Shown here piece after piece: positions 1-7,720 of a DNA stretch of 40,051 bases (within the stretch, counting starts at the first letter, position 1; the number at the start of each line of letters is the position of its first letter). The notes beneath the pieces were generated by a model. The model did no database searches. It worked only from the letters and a program-made list of their open reading frames with translations, and was not told the DNA's origin. The translations under genes and the position numbers were made by a program. Source of the stretch: Streptomyces sp. MBT53 (lineage in GTDB: Bacteria; Actinomycetota; Actinomycetes; Streptomycetales; Streptomycetaceae). The stretch covers positions 21,457 to 61,507 of the forward strand of contig NZ_JAEQAZ010000147.1 of assembly GCF_016654115.1 (NCBI RefSeq), given 5' to 3'.

Positions 1-11
1 CAGGGCCCGGG

Positions 12-1298
12 TCACTTGGTGTTGATGACCTTGTCGATCGCGGTGTCCGCGGCCTTCGCGGCGTCCTCGACCGACTGCTTGCCGGTGCCGATGTTCTGCA
101 GCATGGTCTGCAGGACCTGAGCCTTCTCGACCTGGCCCCAGCCCGGTGCCATCGGGACGAACCAGTTGGACTCGGCCGCGGTGGCCGGGACCGCCGTCGC
201 GGGGTCGTTCTTCAGCGTCGCGAGGTCGGTCTTGTTGTTGGGCAGGTTGCCCTTGGCCATCAGGCCCTTCTGGCCGGACGGACCGGTGAAGGCGTTGATC
301 CACTCGGCGGCGAGCGCCTGTGCCTTGGACTTGACCGGGACGGCCAGGTCCGAACCGCCCAGGAACACGGGCATGTTCTTGCCGGACGGGCCGGGCATCA
401 CGAAGTTGACGAGGCTGGTCTTCAGCTTGCCGCCGGTCTTGTCGGCCTTCGGGTCGGCCGCGCTCGCGCCCTCCCAGGCGGCACCGAAGATCATGGCCGA
501 CTTGCCCTGGCCGTAGACGATGTAGCGGTCGGACTCGTCCTTGGTCTTGTCACCGTGCATGTACTTGTCGATGACGTTCTTGAACTCGGTGAGGCCCTTG
601 ATGGACTCCGGCGAGGAGAGGTTGCCCTTCCACTGGCCGCCGGACTCCGCGGCGATGGAGCCGCCGGCGTCGTAGACGAAGGACATCGCCGCGTACCAGT
701 CACGGGTGGGCTGGTACCAGGCGCTGAACTTGTCGCCTTCCTTCTTCTGGATCTTGTCCAGGTCGGCGGTCAGCTCGGTGTACGTCTTCGGGGGCGCCTT
801 GATGCCGACCGAAGCGGCGATGTCCGAACGCCAGTTGCCGACGCGGCCACCGGCGTAGTACGGGACGCCGTAGGTCTTGCCGTCATAGGTGACCGAGGCC
901 TTGAGGCCGTCGAGCCATTGGGAGGAGTTGGTGAACTTCGAGGCGTCGAGGGGCGCGAAGGCGCCCTTGACCATGTAGCTCAGCATCTCGGTGTTGCCCA
1001 TCTCGACCACGTCGGGGGCCTTGTCGGTGGCGAGGACCGCGTCGAGCTTGGTGTTCTTGTCGGGCCAGCCGTAGTACTCGTGCTTGATCTTGACGCCGGG
1101 GTGCGCCTTCTGCACGGTCGCGTCGGCGGCCTTCACCAGGTCGGGCCAGTTGTTCTGCGCGTCGACGGTGAGCCAGACGGTCAGCTCCTTGGCGTCGGCG
1201 CCGCTGTTCGAAGAGCTCTTGTCGTCGTTGCCCCCGCACGCCGCGATGGAGACCATCATGCCCGCGATACCGATCGCGGCTATGAGCTTGCGCTTCAC
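12..1298 (-). CDS. dasA: DasA, chitobiose-type sugar ABC transporter substrate-binding lipoprotein
   Basis: Extracellular solute-binding lipoprotein of a carbohydrate ABC importer, about 428 aa. It would capture N,N'-diacetylchitobiose outside the membrane and deliver it to permeases presumably encoded just beyond the window edge. I start it at the GTG at 1298, preceded by GGAGGG, rather than at the upstream in-frame codon at 1406, because this gives a clean lipoprotein signal: KRK, a hydrophobic stretch and lipobox IAAC with Cys21. The rest has the mixed alpha/beta pattern of family 1 sugar-binding proteins. The dasA name rests on the divergent dasR gene, the dre-like operators between them and resemblance to the S. 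coelicolor protein as I remember it. Family and lipoprotein nature are firm. Substrate is inferred from the family. Confidence 0.9.
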   Translation of the reverse strand: MKRKLIAAIGIAGMMVSIAACGGNDDKSSSNSGADAKELTVWLTVDAQNNWPDLVKAADATVQKAHPGVKIKHEYYGWPDKNTKLDAVLATDKAPDVVEMGNTEMLSYMVKGAFAPLDASKFTNSSQWLDGLKASVTYDGKTYGVPYYAGGRVGNWRSDIAASVGIKAPPKTYTELTADLDKIQKKEGDKFSAWYQPTRDWYAAMSFVYDAGGSIAAESGGQWKGNLSSPESIKGLTEFKNVIDKYMHGDKTKDESDRYIVYGQGKSAMIFGAAWEGASAADPKADKTGGKLKTSLVNFVMPGPSGKNMPVFLGGSDLAVPVKSKAQALAAEWINAFTGPSGQKGLMAKGNLPNNKTDLATLKNDPATAVPATAAESNWFVPMAPGWGQVEKAQVLQTMLQNIGTGKQSVEDAAKAADTAIDKVINTK

Positions 1299-1355
1299 GC
1301 CACCCTCCTCAGGGATGCCTGCCACACCTCCCGCCCATGGGCCGGGACCTGAACC

Positions 1356-1541
1356 AATGGTGTAGACCAGTACCGGGAGCTTGGACCAGACCACAAGGCC
1401 TGTCAAGGGTTCCCGAAACCGCCCTGACCAGCCGTTATGGGACCTACATATGCAGGAACCTTTAAGTAAGAAGGCAGCGAAAACAACCGTGCCGGAGTAC
1501 TCTCCTCCACTAGACCACTTGGCCTTGTGGACTAGACCAAA
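1356..1541. promoter_or_regulatory. dasA-dasR intergenic region with four dre-like DasR operators
   Basis: The divergent promoter region holds four 16-bp matches to the DasR response element, consensus ACTGGTCTAGACCA(C/G)T. By hand count they lie at 1356-1371 (14 of 16 matching), 1380-1395 (11), 1504-1519 (12) and 1526-1541 (11). The first pair sits next to dasA and the second next to dasR. All keep the right half AGACCA. DasR repression relieved by glucosamine-6-phosphate is established for S. coelicolor; its action here is inferred from the sites. Confidence 0.85.
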
Positions 1542-1607
1542 AGCGACCGCGACGGTATACAGAAGGGATCACGAAGTGACCCTTGCCCGGAGCCGGAAAG
1601 GCGGAGC

Positions 1608-2372
1608 ATGAGCACCGACGTCAGCAGTGCGGAGAACGAGGGTGGGGCCACCGTCCGCACCGCGCGTGTGCCCAAGTACTACCGCCTGAAGAAACACCTG
1701 CTGGACATGACGGAGACCCTGCCGCCCGGCACTCCGGTCCCGCCCGAGCGCACGCTGGCCGCCGAGTTCGACACCTCGCGCACGACGGTCCGCCAGGCCC
1801 TTCAGGAACTGGTCGTCGAGGGCCGGCTGGAGCGCATCCAGGGCAAGGGCACGTTCGTCGCCAAGCCGAAGGTCTCGCAGGCGCTCCAACTCACCTCGTA
1901 CACCGAGGACATGCGCGCCCAGGGCCTCGAACCCACCTCGCAGCTCCTGGACATCGGCTACATCACGGCCGACGACACCCTCGCCGACCTGCTCGACATC
2001 ACCACCGGCGGCCGGGTCCTGCGCATCGAGCGCCTCCGCATGGCCAACGCCGAACCGATGGCCATCGAGACCACCCACCTCAGCGCGAAGCGCTTCCCCG
2101 CACTGCGCAGGTCCCTGGTCAAGTACACCTCTCTCTACACCGCGCTAGCCGAGGTCTACGACGTCCATCTCGCCGAGGCCGAGGAGACCATCGAGACCTC
2201 GCTGGCCACCCCGCGCGAGGCCGGCCTGCTCAGCACCGACGTCGGCCTCCCGATGCTGATGCTCTCCCGCCACTCCCTCGACAAGGAGGGCAAGCCGGTG
2301 GAGTGGGTGCGGTCGGTGTACCGGGGGGACCGCTACAAGTTCGTGGCCCGCCTCAAGCGCCCGCAGGACTAG
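1608..2372 (+). CDS. dasR: DasR, GntR/HutC-family global regulator of GlcNAc metabolism
   Basis: 254-aa GntR-family repressor with a HutC/UTRA effector domain. Residues about 20-90 form the winged helix, including FDTSRTTVRQALQELV and the wing VVEGRLERIQGKGTFV. Residues about 110-250 are the UTRA ligand domain. The sequence is nearly identical to S. coelicolor DasR as I recall it. That protein senses GlcNAc-derived sugar phosphates and controls chitinases, the GlcNAc phosphotransferase system and some antibiotic clusters. The ATG at 1608 follows GGCGGAG. The gene is divergent from dasA and the dre-like sites nearest it suggest autoregulation. Its last eleven codons are imperfectly duplicated directly after the stop (see repeat 2340-2405). 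Confidence 0.95.
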   Translation: MSTDVSSAENEGGATVRTARVPKYYRLKKHLLDMTETLPPGTPVPPERTLAAEFDTSRTTVRQALQELVVEGRLERIQGKGTFVAKPKVSQALQLTSYTEDMRAQGLEPTSQLLDIGYITADDTLADLLDITTGGRVLRIERLRMANAEPMAIETTHLSAKRFPALRRSLVKYTSLYTALAEVYDVHLAEAEETIETSLATPREAGLLSTDVGLPMLMLSRHSLDKEGKPVEWVRSVYRGDRYKFVARLKRPQD

Positions 2373-2405
2373 TCCGTGGCGCGACTCAAGCGCCCACAGA
2401 ACTAG
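2340..2405 (+). repeat. Imperfect tandem duplication of the dasR 3' end
   Basis: Two adjacent 33-bp units, 2340-2372 and 2373-2405, match at 28 of 33 positions. Read in the dasR frame, the first gives FVARLKRPQD-stop and the second SVARLKRPQN-stop. Three of the five differences are silent and two change a residue (F/S and D/N). The second unit is therefore a degenerate copy of the gene's tail lying immediately after its TAG. Confidence 0.9.
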
Positions 2406-2422
2406 GGGACTTACGGAGTTAC

Positions 2423-2474
2423 CCGGGTTGCTCTACGTTCCTCCCGTCGCCGCATGGACGGGAGGACAACCCGG
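2423..2474 (+). promoter_or_regulatory. cstA leader hairpin enclosing the ribosome binding site
   Basis: An inner perfect 10-bp stem pairs TCCTCCCGTC (2439-2448) with GACGGGAGGA (2457-2466) around an 8-nt loop. An outer perfect 8-bp stem pairs CCGGGTTG (2423-2430) with CAACCCGG (2467-2474). The stems are joined by an 8-nt bulge on the 5' side only. The 3' strand contains the Shine-Dalgarno GGAGGA and reaches the first base of the GTG start. Such a fold should block ribosome entry unless it is opened. The pairing is read from sequence; the regulatory role is inference. Confidence 0.7.
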
Positions 2475-4615
2475 TGCGTACCGCGAACGTCCGAACCATC
2501 GTCGTCTGGACCCTCGTCGCGCTCGTCGCCGCGGCGGGCTGGTCCGTCCTCGCGCTGGCGCGGGGCGAGAACGTGTCGGCCGCCTGGATGGTCGCCGCCG
2601 CACTCGGCTCGTACGCCATCGCCTACCGCTTCTACGCCAGGTTCATCGCGTACAAGATCCTGAAGGTCGACGCGACCCGGGCCACCCCGGCCGAACGCCT
2701 CGACAACGGCATCGACTACCACCCCACCGACCGCCGCGTCCTGCTGGGCCACCACTTCGCCGCGATCGCCGGCGCCGGACCGCTCGTCGGACCCGTACTG
2801 GCCGCGCAGATGGGCTACTTGCCCGGCACGATCTGGATCATCGTCGGCGTCATCTTCGCGGGCGCGGTCCAGGACATGGTGGTGCTGTTCTTCTCGACCC
2901 GGCGCGACGGCAGGTCACTTGGGCAGATGGCCCGCGAGGAGATAGGCCCCTTCGGCGGCGCCGCCGCGCTGCTCGCCACCTTCGCCATCATGATCATTCT
3001 GCTCGGTGTGCTGGCCCTGGTCGTCGTGAACGCGCTGGCCTCCTCCCCCTGGGGCACCTTCTCCATCGGCATGACGATCCCGATCGCCCTGCTGATGGGC
3101 TTCTATCTACGGGTACTCCGCCCCGGCCGCGTCTCCGAGGTCTCCCTGATCGGTGTGGCCCTGCTGCTGCTCGCCCTGGTCGCGGGCCGCTGGGTCGCCG
3201 AGTCGTCCTGGGCCGGCACCTTCACGCTCGCGCCCTCGACGCTGGTCATCTGGCTGGTGGCGTACGGCTTCATCGCCTCGATCCTCCCCGTCTGGACCCT
3301 GCTCGCGCCGCGCGACTACCTCTCCACCTTCATGAAGATCGGCACCATCGCCCTGCTGGCGATCGGGGTCGTCGTCGCCCTGCCCGACCTGAAGATGCCC
3401 GCCGTCACCGAGTTCGCGAAGCACGGCAACGGCCCGGTGTTCGCCGGTTCCCTCTTCCCCTTCGTCTTCATCACGATCGCCTGCGGGGCGCTGTCCGGCT
3501 TCCACTCGCTCATATCGAGCGGTACGACGCCGAAGATGATCCAGAAGGAGACGCAGATCCGGATGATCGGCTACGGCTCCATGCTGATGGAGTCGTCGGT
3601 CGCGATCATGGCGCTGGTCGCCGCGAGCATCATCGACCCCGGCCTGTACTTCGCGATGAACGCACCGGCGGGCGCGATCGGCACGACCGTGCAGAACGCC
3701 TCGCAGGTGGTGACCGGTTGGGGCTATCACATCTCCCCCGCCGACCTCGCGCAGGCCGCGAAGAACGTCGACGAGGCCAGCCTGCTCTCCCGCACCGGCG
3801 GCGCTCCCACCCTCGCGGTCGGTGTCTCGGAGATCTTCGCCAAGGTCACCGGCGGGAGTCTGCGCGCCTTCTGGTACCACTTCGCGATCATGTTCGAGGC
3901 ACTGTTCATCCTGACCGCACTGGACGCGGGCACCCGGGTGGGCCGGTTCATGCTCCAGGACATGCTGGGCAACCTCTACCGCCCGTTCAAGAACGTGAGT
4001 TGGAAGCCGGGCCTGGCCCTCACCAGCGCGATCGTGTGCGCGCTGTGGGGCTACTTCCTCTGGGTCGGCGTCCACGAACCCCTCGGCGGGATCAACCAGC
4101 TCTTCCCGATCTTCGGCATCTCCAACCAGCTGCTCGCCGCCGTCGCCCTGGCCGTCTGCACCACCCTCCTGGTGAAGTCCGGCCGCCTCAAGTGGGCCTG
4201 GATCACCGGGATTCCACTCGCCTGGGACGCCACGGTCACACTGACCGCGAGCTGGCAGAAGGTGTTCTCCAGCGACCCCAAGGTCGGCTTCTTCAAGCAA
4301 CGGTCCGTGTTCCAGGACGCGATCGACGCGGGCAAGGTACTGCCACCCGCCAAGTCGATGGACGACATGCACACCGTCGTCACCAACTCCACGGTGGACG
4401 GAGTGCTTTCGGCCATTCTCGCGGTGCTGGTCGTGGTCGTGATCGCGGACGCCCTTCGGATCTGCGTTCGGCACATCCGCCGCCCGGCGCTCTCCACGCT
4501 GAGCGAGACGCCGTACGTCGAGTCGAAGATCGTGGCACCGGCCGGGCTGATCCCGACCCGGGAGGAGAAGGAGGAGGCGGCACGTGATGTGGTCGGTGCT
4601 CAGGCGGGCGACTAG
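2474..4615 (+). CDS. cstA: CstA-family carbon starvation protein / pyruvate-peptide transporter
   Basis: 713-aa polytopic membrane protein of the CstA family. Members import pyruvate or peptides in carbon-starved cells. The start is the GTG at 2474, seven bases after GGAGGA; the frame is open much further upstream but there it overlaps dasR. Many hydrophobic segments run through the protein. CstA signatures visible include LLGHHFAAIAGAGPLVGP near residue 90, AQMGYLPGTIWIIVGVIFAG, and GISNQLLAAVALAV in the C-terminal half. The C-terminal tail is charged and cytoplasmic. It overlaps the following YbdD-like gene by 32 bp, the usual cstA-ybdD arrangement. The hairpin over its start suggests translational control. 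Family assignment is secure; substrate is not visible from sequence. Confidence 0.93.
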   Translation: MRTANVRTIVVWTLVALVAAAGWSVLALARGENVSAAWMVAAALGSYAIAYRFYARFIAYKILKVDATRATPAERLDNGIDYHPTDRRVLLGHHFAAIAGAGPLVGPVLAAQMGYLPGTIWIIVGVIFAGAVQDMVVLFFSTRRDGRSLGQMAREEIGPFGGAAALLATFAIMIILLGVLALVVVNALASSPWGTFSIGMTIPIALLMGFYLRVLRPGRVSEVSLIGVALLLLALVAGRWVAESSWAGTFTLAPSTLVIWLVAYGFIASILPVWTLLAPRDYLSTFMKIGTIALLAIGVVVALPDLKMPAVTEFAKHGNGPVFAGSLFPFVFITIACGALSGFHSLISSGTTPKMIQKETQIRMIGYGSMLMESSVAIMALVAASIIDPGLYFAMNAPAGAIGTTVQNASQVVTGWGYHISPADLAQAAKNVDEASLLSRTGGAPTLAVGVSEIFAKVTGGSLRAFWYHFAIMFEALFILTALDAGTRVGRFMLQDMLGNLYRPFKNVSWKPGLALTSAIVCALWGYFLWVGVHEPLGGINQLFPIFGISNQLLAAVALAVCTTLLVKSGRLKWAWITGIPLAWDATVTLTASWQKVFSSDPKVGFFKQRSVFQDAIDAGKVLPPAKSMDDMHTVVTNSTVDGVLSAILAVLVVVVIADALRICVRHIRRPALSTLSETPYVESKIVAPAGLIPTREEKEEAARDVVGAQAGD

Positions 4616-4787
4616 CGGAGTGCGCTGGTACGTCCGGGAGTTGACCGATGAATCGGCCTACGACCGGTACGTCGCACACGTACGCCGGGACCATCCGGAC
4701 GCGGAGGTCCCGAGCCGGCGCGACTTCGAACGCATGCGGACGGACCGTCAGGAAGCCGACCCGAGGCAGGGTTTCCGCTGCTGCTGA
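4584..4787 (+). CDS. YbdD/YjiX-family small protein partnered with CstA
   Basis: 67-aa protein of the YbdD/YjiX (DUF466) family, from a GTG at 4584 or an ATG one codon later. A very purine-rich stretch with two GGAGG motifs precedes both. Characteristic residues are WYVRELTDESAYDRYVAHVR followed by HPDAEVPSRRDFERMR; the C-terminus ends in a CC pair. It overlaps the end of cstA, so the two are translationally coupled. In enterobacteria the equivalent small protein is needed for activity of the partner CstA/BtsT-type pyruvate transporter. The same role is inferred here. Confidence 0.88.
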   Translation: MMWSVLRRATSGVRWYVRELTDESAYDRYVAHVRRDHPDAEVPSRRDFERMRTDRQEADPRQGFRCC

Positions 4788-4938
4788 CCCATGCCGGACC
4801 CCTGCTTTTGACACCGATGTCAGGGTTTCACTAAATCGACATGACGATATGCGGACGGGGTCTTTCGCTCGCGTGATGCCGTGACCTACATTGCCTGCGC
4901 GTTACACAGGTGATCAGTGAGGGGACGGGAGCCGCGAA

Positions 4939-5202
4939 ATGTCAGATGTGCCTGAAGTTCCGCCCGAAGTGACCGCACCGGTGGTGACCCCGGTCCGCGT
5001 CGTCATCGCGGTGTGCCTGTTCGCACCCTTCGTGGCACTGCTCTGGGTCGGCTCCTACGCCAAGACGGACCCCGCGTTCATCGGCATCCCGTTCTTCTAC
5101 TGGTACCAGATGCTGTGGGTGCTGATCTCGACGGCGCTGACCATGACCGCCTACAAGCTCTGGCAGCGCGACCAGCGCGCCCGTCATGGAGGTAACCGGT
5201 GA
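4939..5202 (+). CDS. DUF3311 small membrane protein
   Basis: 87-aa protein with two hydrophobic segments, about residues 20-40 and 52-72, and a short basic tail. The start is an ATG after GGGGACGGGAGCC. It matches the DUF3311 type normally found directly before a sodium:solute symporter. Its stop overlaps that symporter's GTG start by three bases. The likely role is an accessory subunit of the transporter, as in small/large pairs of solute carriers. That role is inferred from linkage only. Confidence 0.85.
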   Translation: MSDVPEVPPEVTAPVVTPVRVVIAVCLFAPFVALLWVGSYAKTDPAFIGIPFFYWYQMLWVLISTALTMTAYKLWQRDQRARHGGNR

Positions 5203-6809
5203 ACGACGGCGTGAACGGCGTCGCTCTCGGCGTCTTCATCTTCTTCTTCCTGGCCGTCACGGTCCTGGGCTTCCTGGCCGCGCGCTGGCGCCGGGCCGAC
5301 AACGAGCACAGCCTCGACGAATGGGGCCTGGGCGGACGGTCGTTCGGCACCTGGGTCACCTGGTTCCTGCTCGGCGGCGACCTCTACACCGCGTACACGT
5401 TCGTCGCCGTCCCCGCGGCGGTCTACGCGGCGGGCGCGGCCGGCTTCTTCGCGGTGCCGTACACGATCCTGGTGTACCCCCTGATCTTCACGTTCCTGCC
5501 CCGCCTCTGGTCGGTGTCGCACAAGCACGGATACGTGACGACGTCCGACTTCGTGCGCGGCCGCTTCGGCTCCAAGAGCCTCTCGCTGGCGGTGGCGGTC
5601 ACCGGCATCCTCGCGACGATGCCGTACATCGCGCTCCAACTGGTCGGCATCCAGGCCGTGTTGGACGTCATGGGCGTGGGCGGCAGCGCCAACTCCAACT
5701 GGTTCGTGAAGGATCTGCCGCTGCTGATCGCGTTCGCCGTGCTGGCCGCGTACACCTACTCGTCCGGCCTGCGCGCCCCCGCGCTGATCGCGTTCGTGAA
5801 GGACGGCCTGATCTACATCGTCATCACCGTGGCGATCATCTACATCCCGATCAAGCTCGGCGGCTTCGACGACATCTTCAGCGCGGCGGGAGCCAAGTTC
5901 AAGGCGGCGGGAGCGGGCGGACTCGTCCCCGCCCCGGCCGGCCAATGGACGTACGCCACGCTGGCGTTGGGCTCGGCACTCGCCCTCTTCATGTACCCCC
6001 ACTCGATCACGGCGACGCTCTCCTCCAAGAGCCGCAACGTGATCCGCCGCAACACCACGATCCTGCCGCTGTATTCACTGATGCTGGGCCTGCTGGCGCT
6101 GCTCGGCTTCATGGCGATCGCGGCGGGCGTCAAGGTCACCAACGGCCAACTCGCCATCCCGCAGCTCTTCGAGAACATGTTCCCGGACTGGTTCGCGGGC
6201 GTGGCCTTCGCGGCGATCGGCATCGGAGCGCTCGTCCCCGCCGCCATCATGTCCATCGCGGCGGCGAACCTCTTCACCCGCAACATCTACAAGGACTTCA
6301 TCAACCCGGCCGCGACCCCGGCCCAGGAGACCAAGGTCTCCAAACTGGTCTCCCTCCTGGTGAAGGTCGGCGCCCTGGCCTTCGTCCTGACGATGGACAA
6401 GACAGTGGCCATCAACTTCCAGCTCCTGGGCGGCATCTGGATCCTCCAGACCTTCCCGTCCCTGGTGGGCGGCCTCTTCACCCGCTGGTTCCACCGCTGG
6501 GCCCTCCTGGCGGGCTGGGCGGTGGGCATGCTCTACGGCACCCTCGCGGCCTACGGCGTCGCCTCTCCGACCCAGGACCACTTCGGCGGCTCGTCCAAGG
6601 AGATCCCGGGGATCGGCGAGATCGGCTACATCGGTCTGACGGCGTTCGTCCTGAACGTGGCGGTGACGGTGGTCCTGACGTTCATCCTGAAGGCGGCGAA
6701 GGCCCCGGAGGGCGTGGACGAGACAAGCCCGGCGGACTACACGGCGGACGCGGGCGACCCGGGGGTGGAGGTGGAGCTGCCTCCGGCGACTGCCGGCGCC
6801 GCTCACTAA
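5199..6809 (+). CDS. Sodium:solute symporter, monocarboxylate type (MctP-like)
   Basis: 536-aa member of the sodium:solute symporter family with about 13 hydrophobic segments. The GTG at 5199 lies just after GGAGGTAACC. Family features include the N-terminal EHSLDEWGLGGRSFGTWVTW with a following GGDLYTAYTF, and the mid-protein APALIAFVKDGLIY. Pairing with a DUF3311 protein is typical of actinobacterial and proteobacterial monocarboxylate permeases for acetate, propionate, pyruvate or lactate. Together with cstA this makes a small-organic-acid uptake neighbourhood. The precise substrate cannot be read from the sequence. A hairpin terminator follows at 6861-6893. Confidence 0.85.
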   Translation: MNDGVNGVALGVFIFFFLAVTVLGFLAARWRRADNEHSLDEWGLGGRSFGTWVTWFLLGGDLYTAYTFVAVPAAVYAAGAAGFFAVPYTILVYPLIFTFLPRLWSVSHKHGYVTTSDFVRGRFGSKSLSLAVAVTGILATMPYIALQLVGIQAVLDVMGVGGSANSNWFVKDLPLLIAFAVLAAYTYSSGLRAPALIAFVKDGLIYIVITVAIIYIPIKLGGFDDIFSAAGAKFKAAGAGGLVPAPAGQWTYATLALGSALALFMYPHSITATLSSKSRNVIRRNTTILPLYSLMLGLLALLGFMAIAAGVKVTNGQLAIPQLFENMFPDWFAGVAFAAIGIGALVPAAIMSIAAANLFTRNIYKDFINPAATPAQETKVSKLVSLLVKVGALAFVLTMDKTVAINFQLLGGIWILQTFPSLVGGLFTRWFHRWALLAGWAVGMLYGTLAAYGVASPTQDHFGGSSKEIPGIGEIGYIGLTAFVLNVAVTVVLTFILKAAKAPEGVDETSPADYTADAGDPGVEVELPPATAGAAH

Positions 6810-6817
6810 CCCCACCC

Positions 6818-6860
6818 AGGGGCGCGGCGAACTGTGCGCCCAGCCACAACGAACCCGCAG
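6818..6860 (+). repeat. Dispersed intergenic repeat, copy 1 (short form)
   Basis: Begins AGGGGCGCGG and continues through CAGCCACAACG to ACCCGCAGC. The same blocks recur at 18842-18960 and 26206-26268. This copy is the short form lacking the GCGGCTCCGCCGC middle. It is followed directly by the symporter's terminator hairpin. Confidence 0.75.
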
Positions 6861-6893
6861 CGGGCCGCCGACAGCAAGAAAAACGGCGGCCCG
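6861..6893 (+). terminator. Hairpin terminator after the symporter
   Basis: Perfect 10-bp stem CGGGCCGCCG / CGGCGGCCCG with a 13-nt purine-rich loop. No T-run follows, as is common in Streptomyces. Confidence 0.7.
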
Positions 6894-6914
6894 TTGTCGT
6901 ACACACTCATCCCC

Positions 6915-7421
6915 ATGAACATCCTCATCCGCCCAGCAGACCCCACCGAATACGAAGACCTAGGCGAGATCACAGCCCAGGCGTACCTACAGGACGGCCT
7001 CCTCGACTTCGGCGAAAGCGACGAATACCTGGGCGAGTTGAGAGCCGTAGCGAAACGAGCCGCCGCAGCGGACGTCCTCGTAGCCGTCGAGAACGACCAC
7101 CTCCTCGGCGGAGTGACCTTCGTCCCGTCCGGCGGCCCCATGGCAGACATCGCGCGACAAGGCGAGGCCGAGATCCGCATGCTGGCGATCGCCCGCGAGG
7201 CCCGCGGCAAGGGCGCCGGCGAGGCCCTCGTCCGCGCCTGCATCGACCGCGCACGGGCCACCGCGGGCTGCACGGCCATCGTCCTGTCGACCCAGCGCAC
7301 CATGCGTGCCGCCCACCGCATCTACGAACGCCTCGGTTTCACCCGCACCCCGGAGCGCGACTGGAACCCCCTGCCGGAGCTGGACGAGATCACTCTCCTC
7401 ACTTACAAGTTGACGCTCTGA
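6915..7421 (+). CDS. GNAT-family N-acetyltransferase
   Basis: 168-aa single-domain acetyltransferase of the GNAT fold using acetyl-CoA. The acetyl-CoA-binding signature is REARGKGAGEAL after the strand IRMLAIA; the C-terminal AHRIYERLGFTRTPERDW is also typical. I start at the ATG at 6915, beginning MNILIRPADPTEYEDL, because the usual strand 1 follows immediately. No Shine-Dalgarno is evident, so the message may be leaderless or very short-leadered. It stands alone between a terminator and the cobalamin riboswitch. The acceptor substrate is unknown. Confidence 0.85.
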   Translation: MNILIRPADPTEYEDLGEITAQAYLQDGLLDFGESDEYLGELRAVAKRAAAADVLVAVENDHLLGGVTFVPSGGPMADIARQGEAEIRMLAIAREARGKGAGEALVRACIDRARATAGCTAIVLSTQRTMRAAHRIYERLGFTRTPERDWNPLPELDEITLLTYKLTL

Positions 7422-7449
7422 AACAGCCGCGACACAACATCTGGGGGTG

Positions 7450-7650
7450 CCACGACAGCCCGGCACAAGATGTATGCTCATGCTCGCTGTCGCCGCAGGG
7501 GAATCCGGTGCGAATCCGGAACTGTCCCGCAACGGTGTACTTGCGTGCATATGCACGCCTGGTCAGTCCGAGGACCTGCCGACGGCGCGCCCGGCCACCC
7601 GGTCAGGGCGCATGACGTCCGGGCCTCGTGGAGTGGGCCGGTGGACGCGA
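7450..7650 (+). ncRNA. Cobalamin (B12) riboswitch in the nrdAB leader
   Basis: Core elements of the cobalamin riboswitch are visible. GAATCCGGTGCGAATCCGG (7501-7519) is followed by CTGTCCCGCAACGGTG (7522-7537). A self-complementary hairpin GCGTGCATATGCACGC lies at 7543-7558. The B12-box region GTCAGTCCGAGGACCTGCC is at 7562-7580. About 140 nt then lead to the nrdA start. In S. coelicolor a B12 riboswitch shuts off the class Ia reductase when coenzyme B12 allows the class II enzyme to work. The same logic is inferred here. Outer boundaries are approximate. Confidence 0.93.
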
Positions 7651-7720
7651 CGCCCCGTGCGCTCGTGAGCTGCCGCCTGCCCTCCGCAAGGCCCCGTGCC
7701 GAGCGAGGGAGAGCCCCACC

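Noticed and set aside
555..1352. Long plus-strand open frame opposite dasA
   Set aside because: Product is a GC-rich shadow (VxDxGx repeats) of the dasA coding strand with no domain.
1583..2473. Open frame running into cstA from far upstream
   Set aside because: It overlaps dasR in another frame. The GTG at 2474 with GGAGGA is the credible start and the upstream translation is Arg/His-rich shadow sequence.
3107..4474. 455-codon minus-strand frame inside cstA
   Set aside because: High-GC antisense frame, no ribosome binding site or family resemblance, and cstA is unambiguous.
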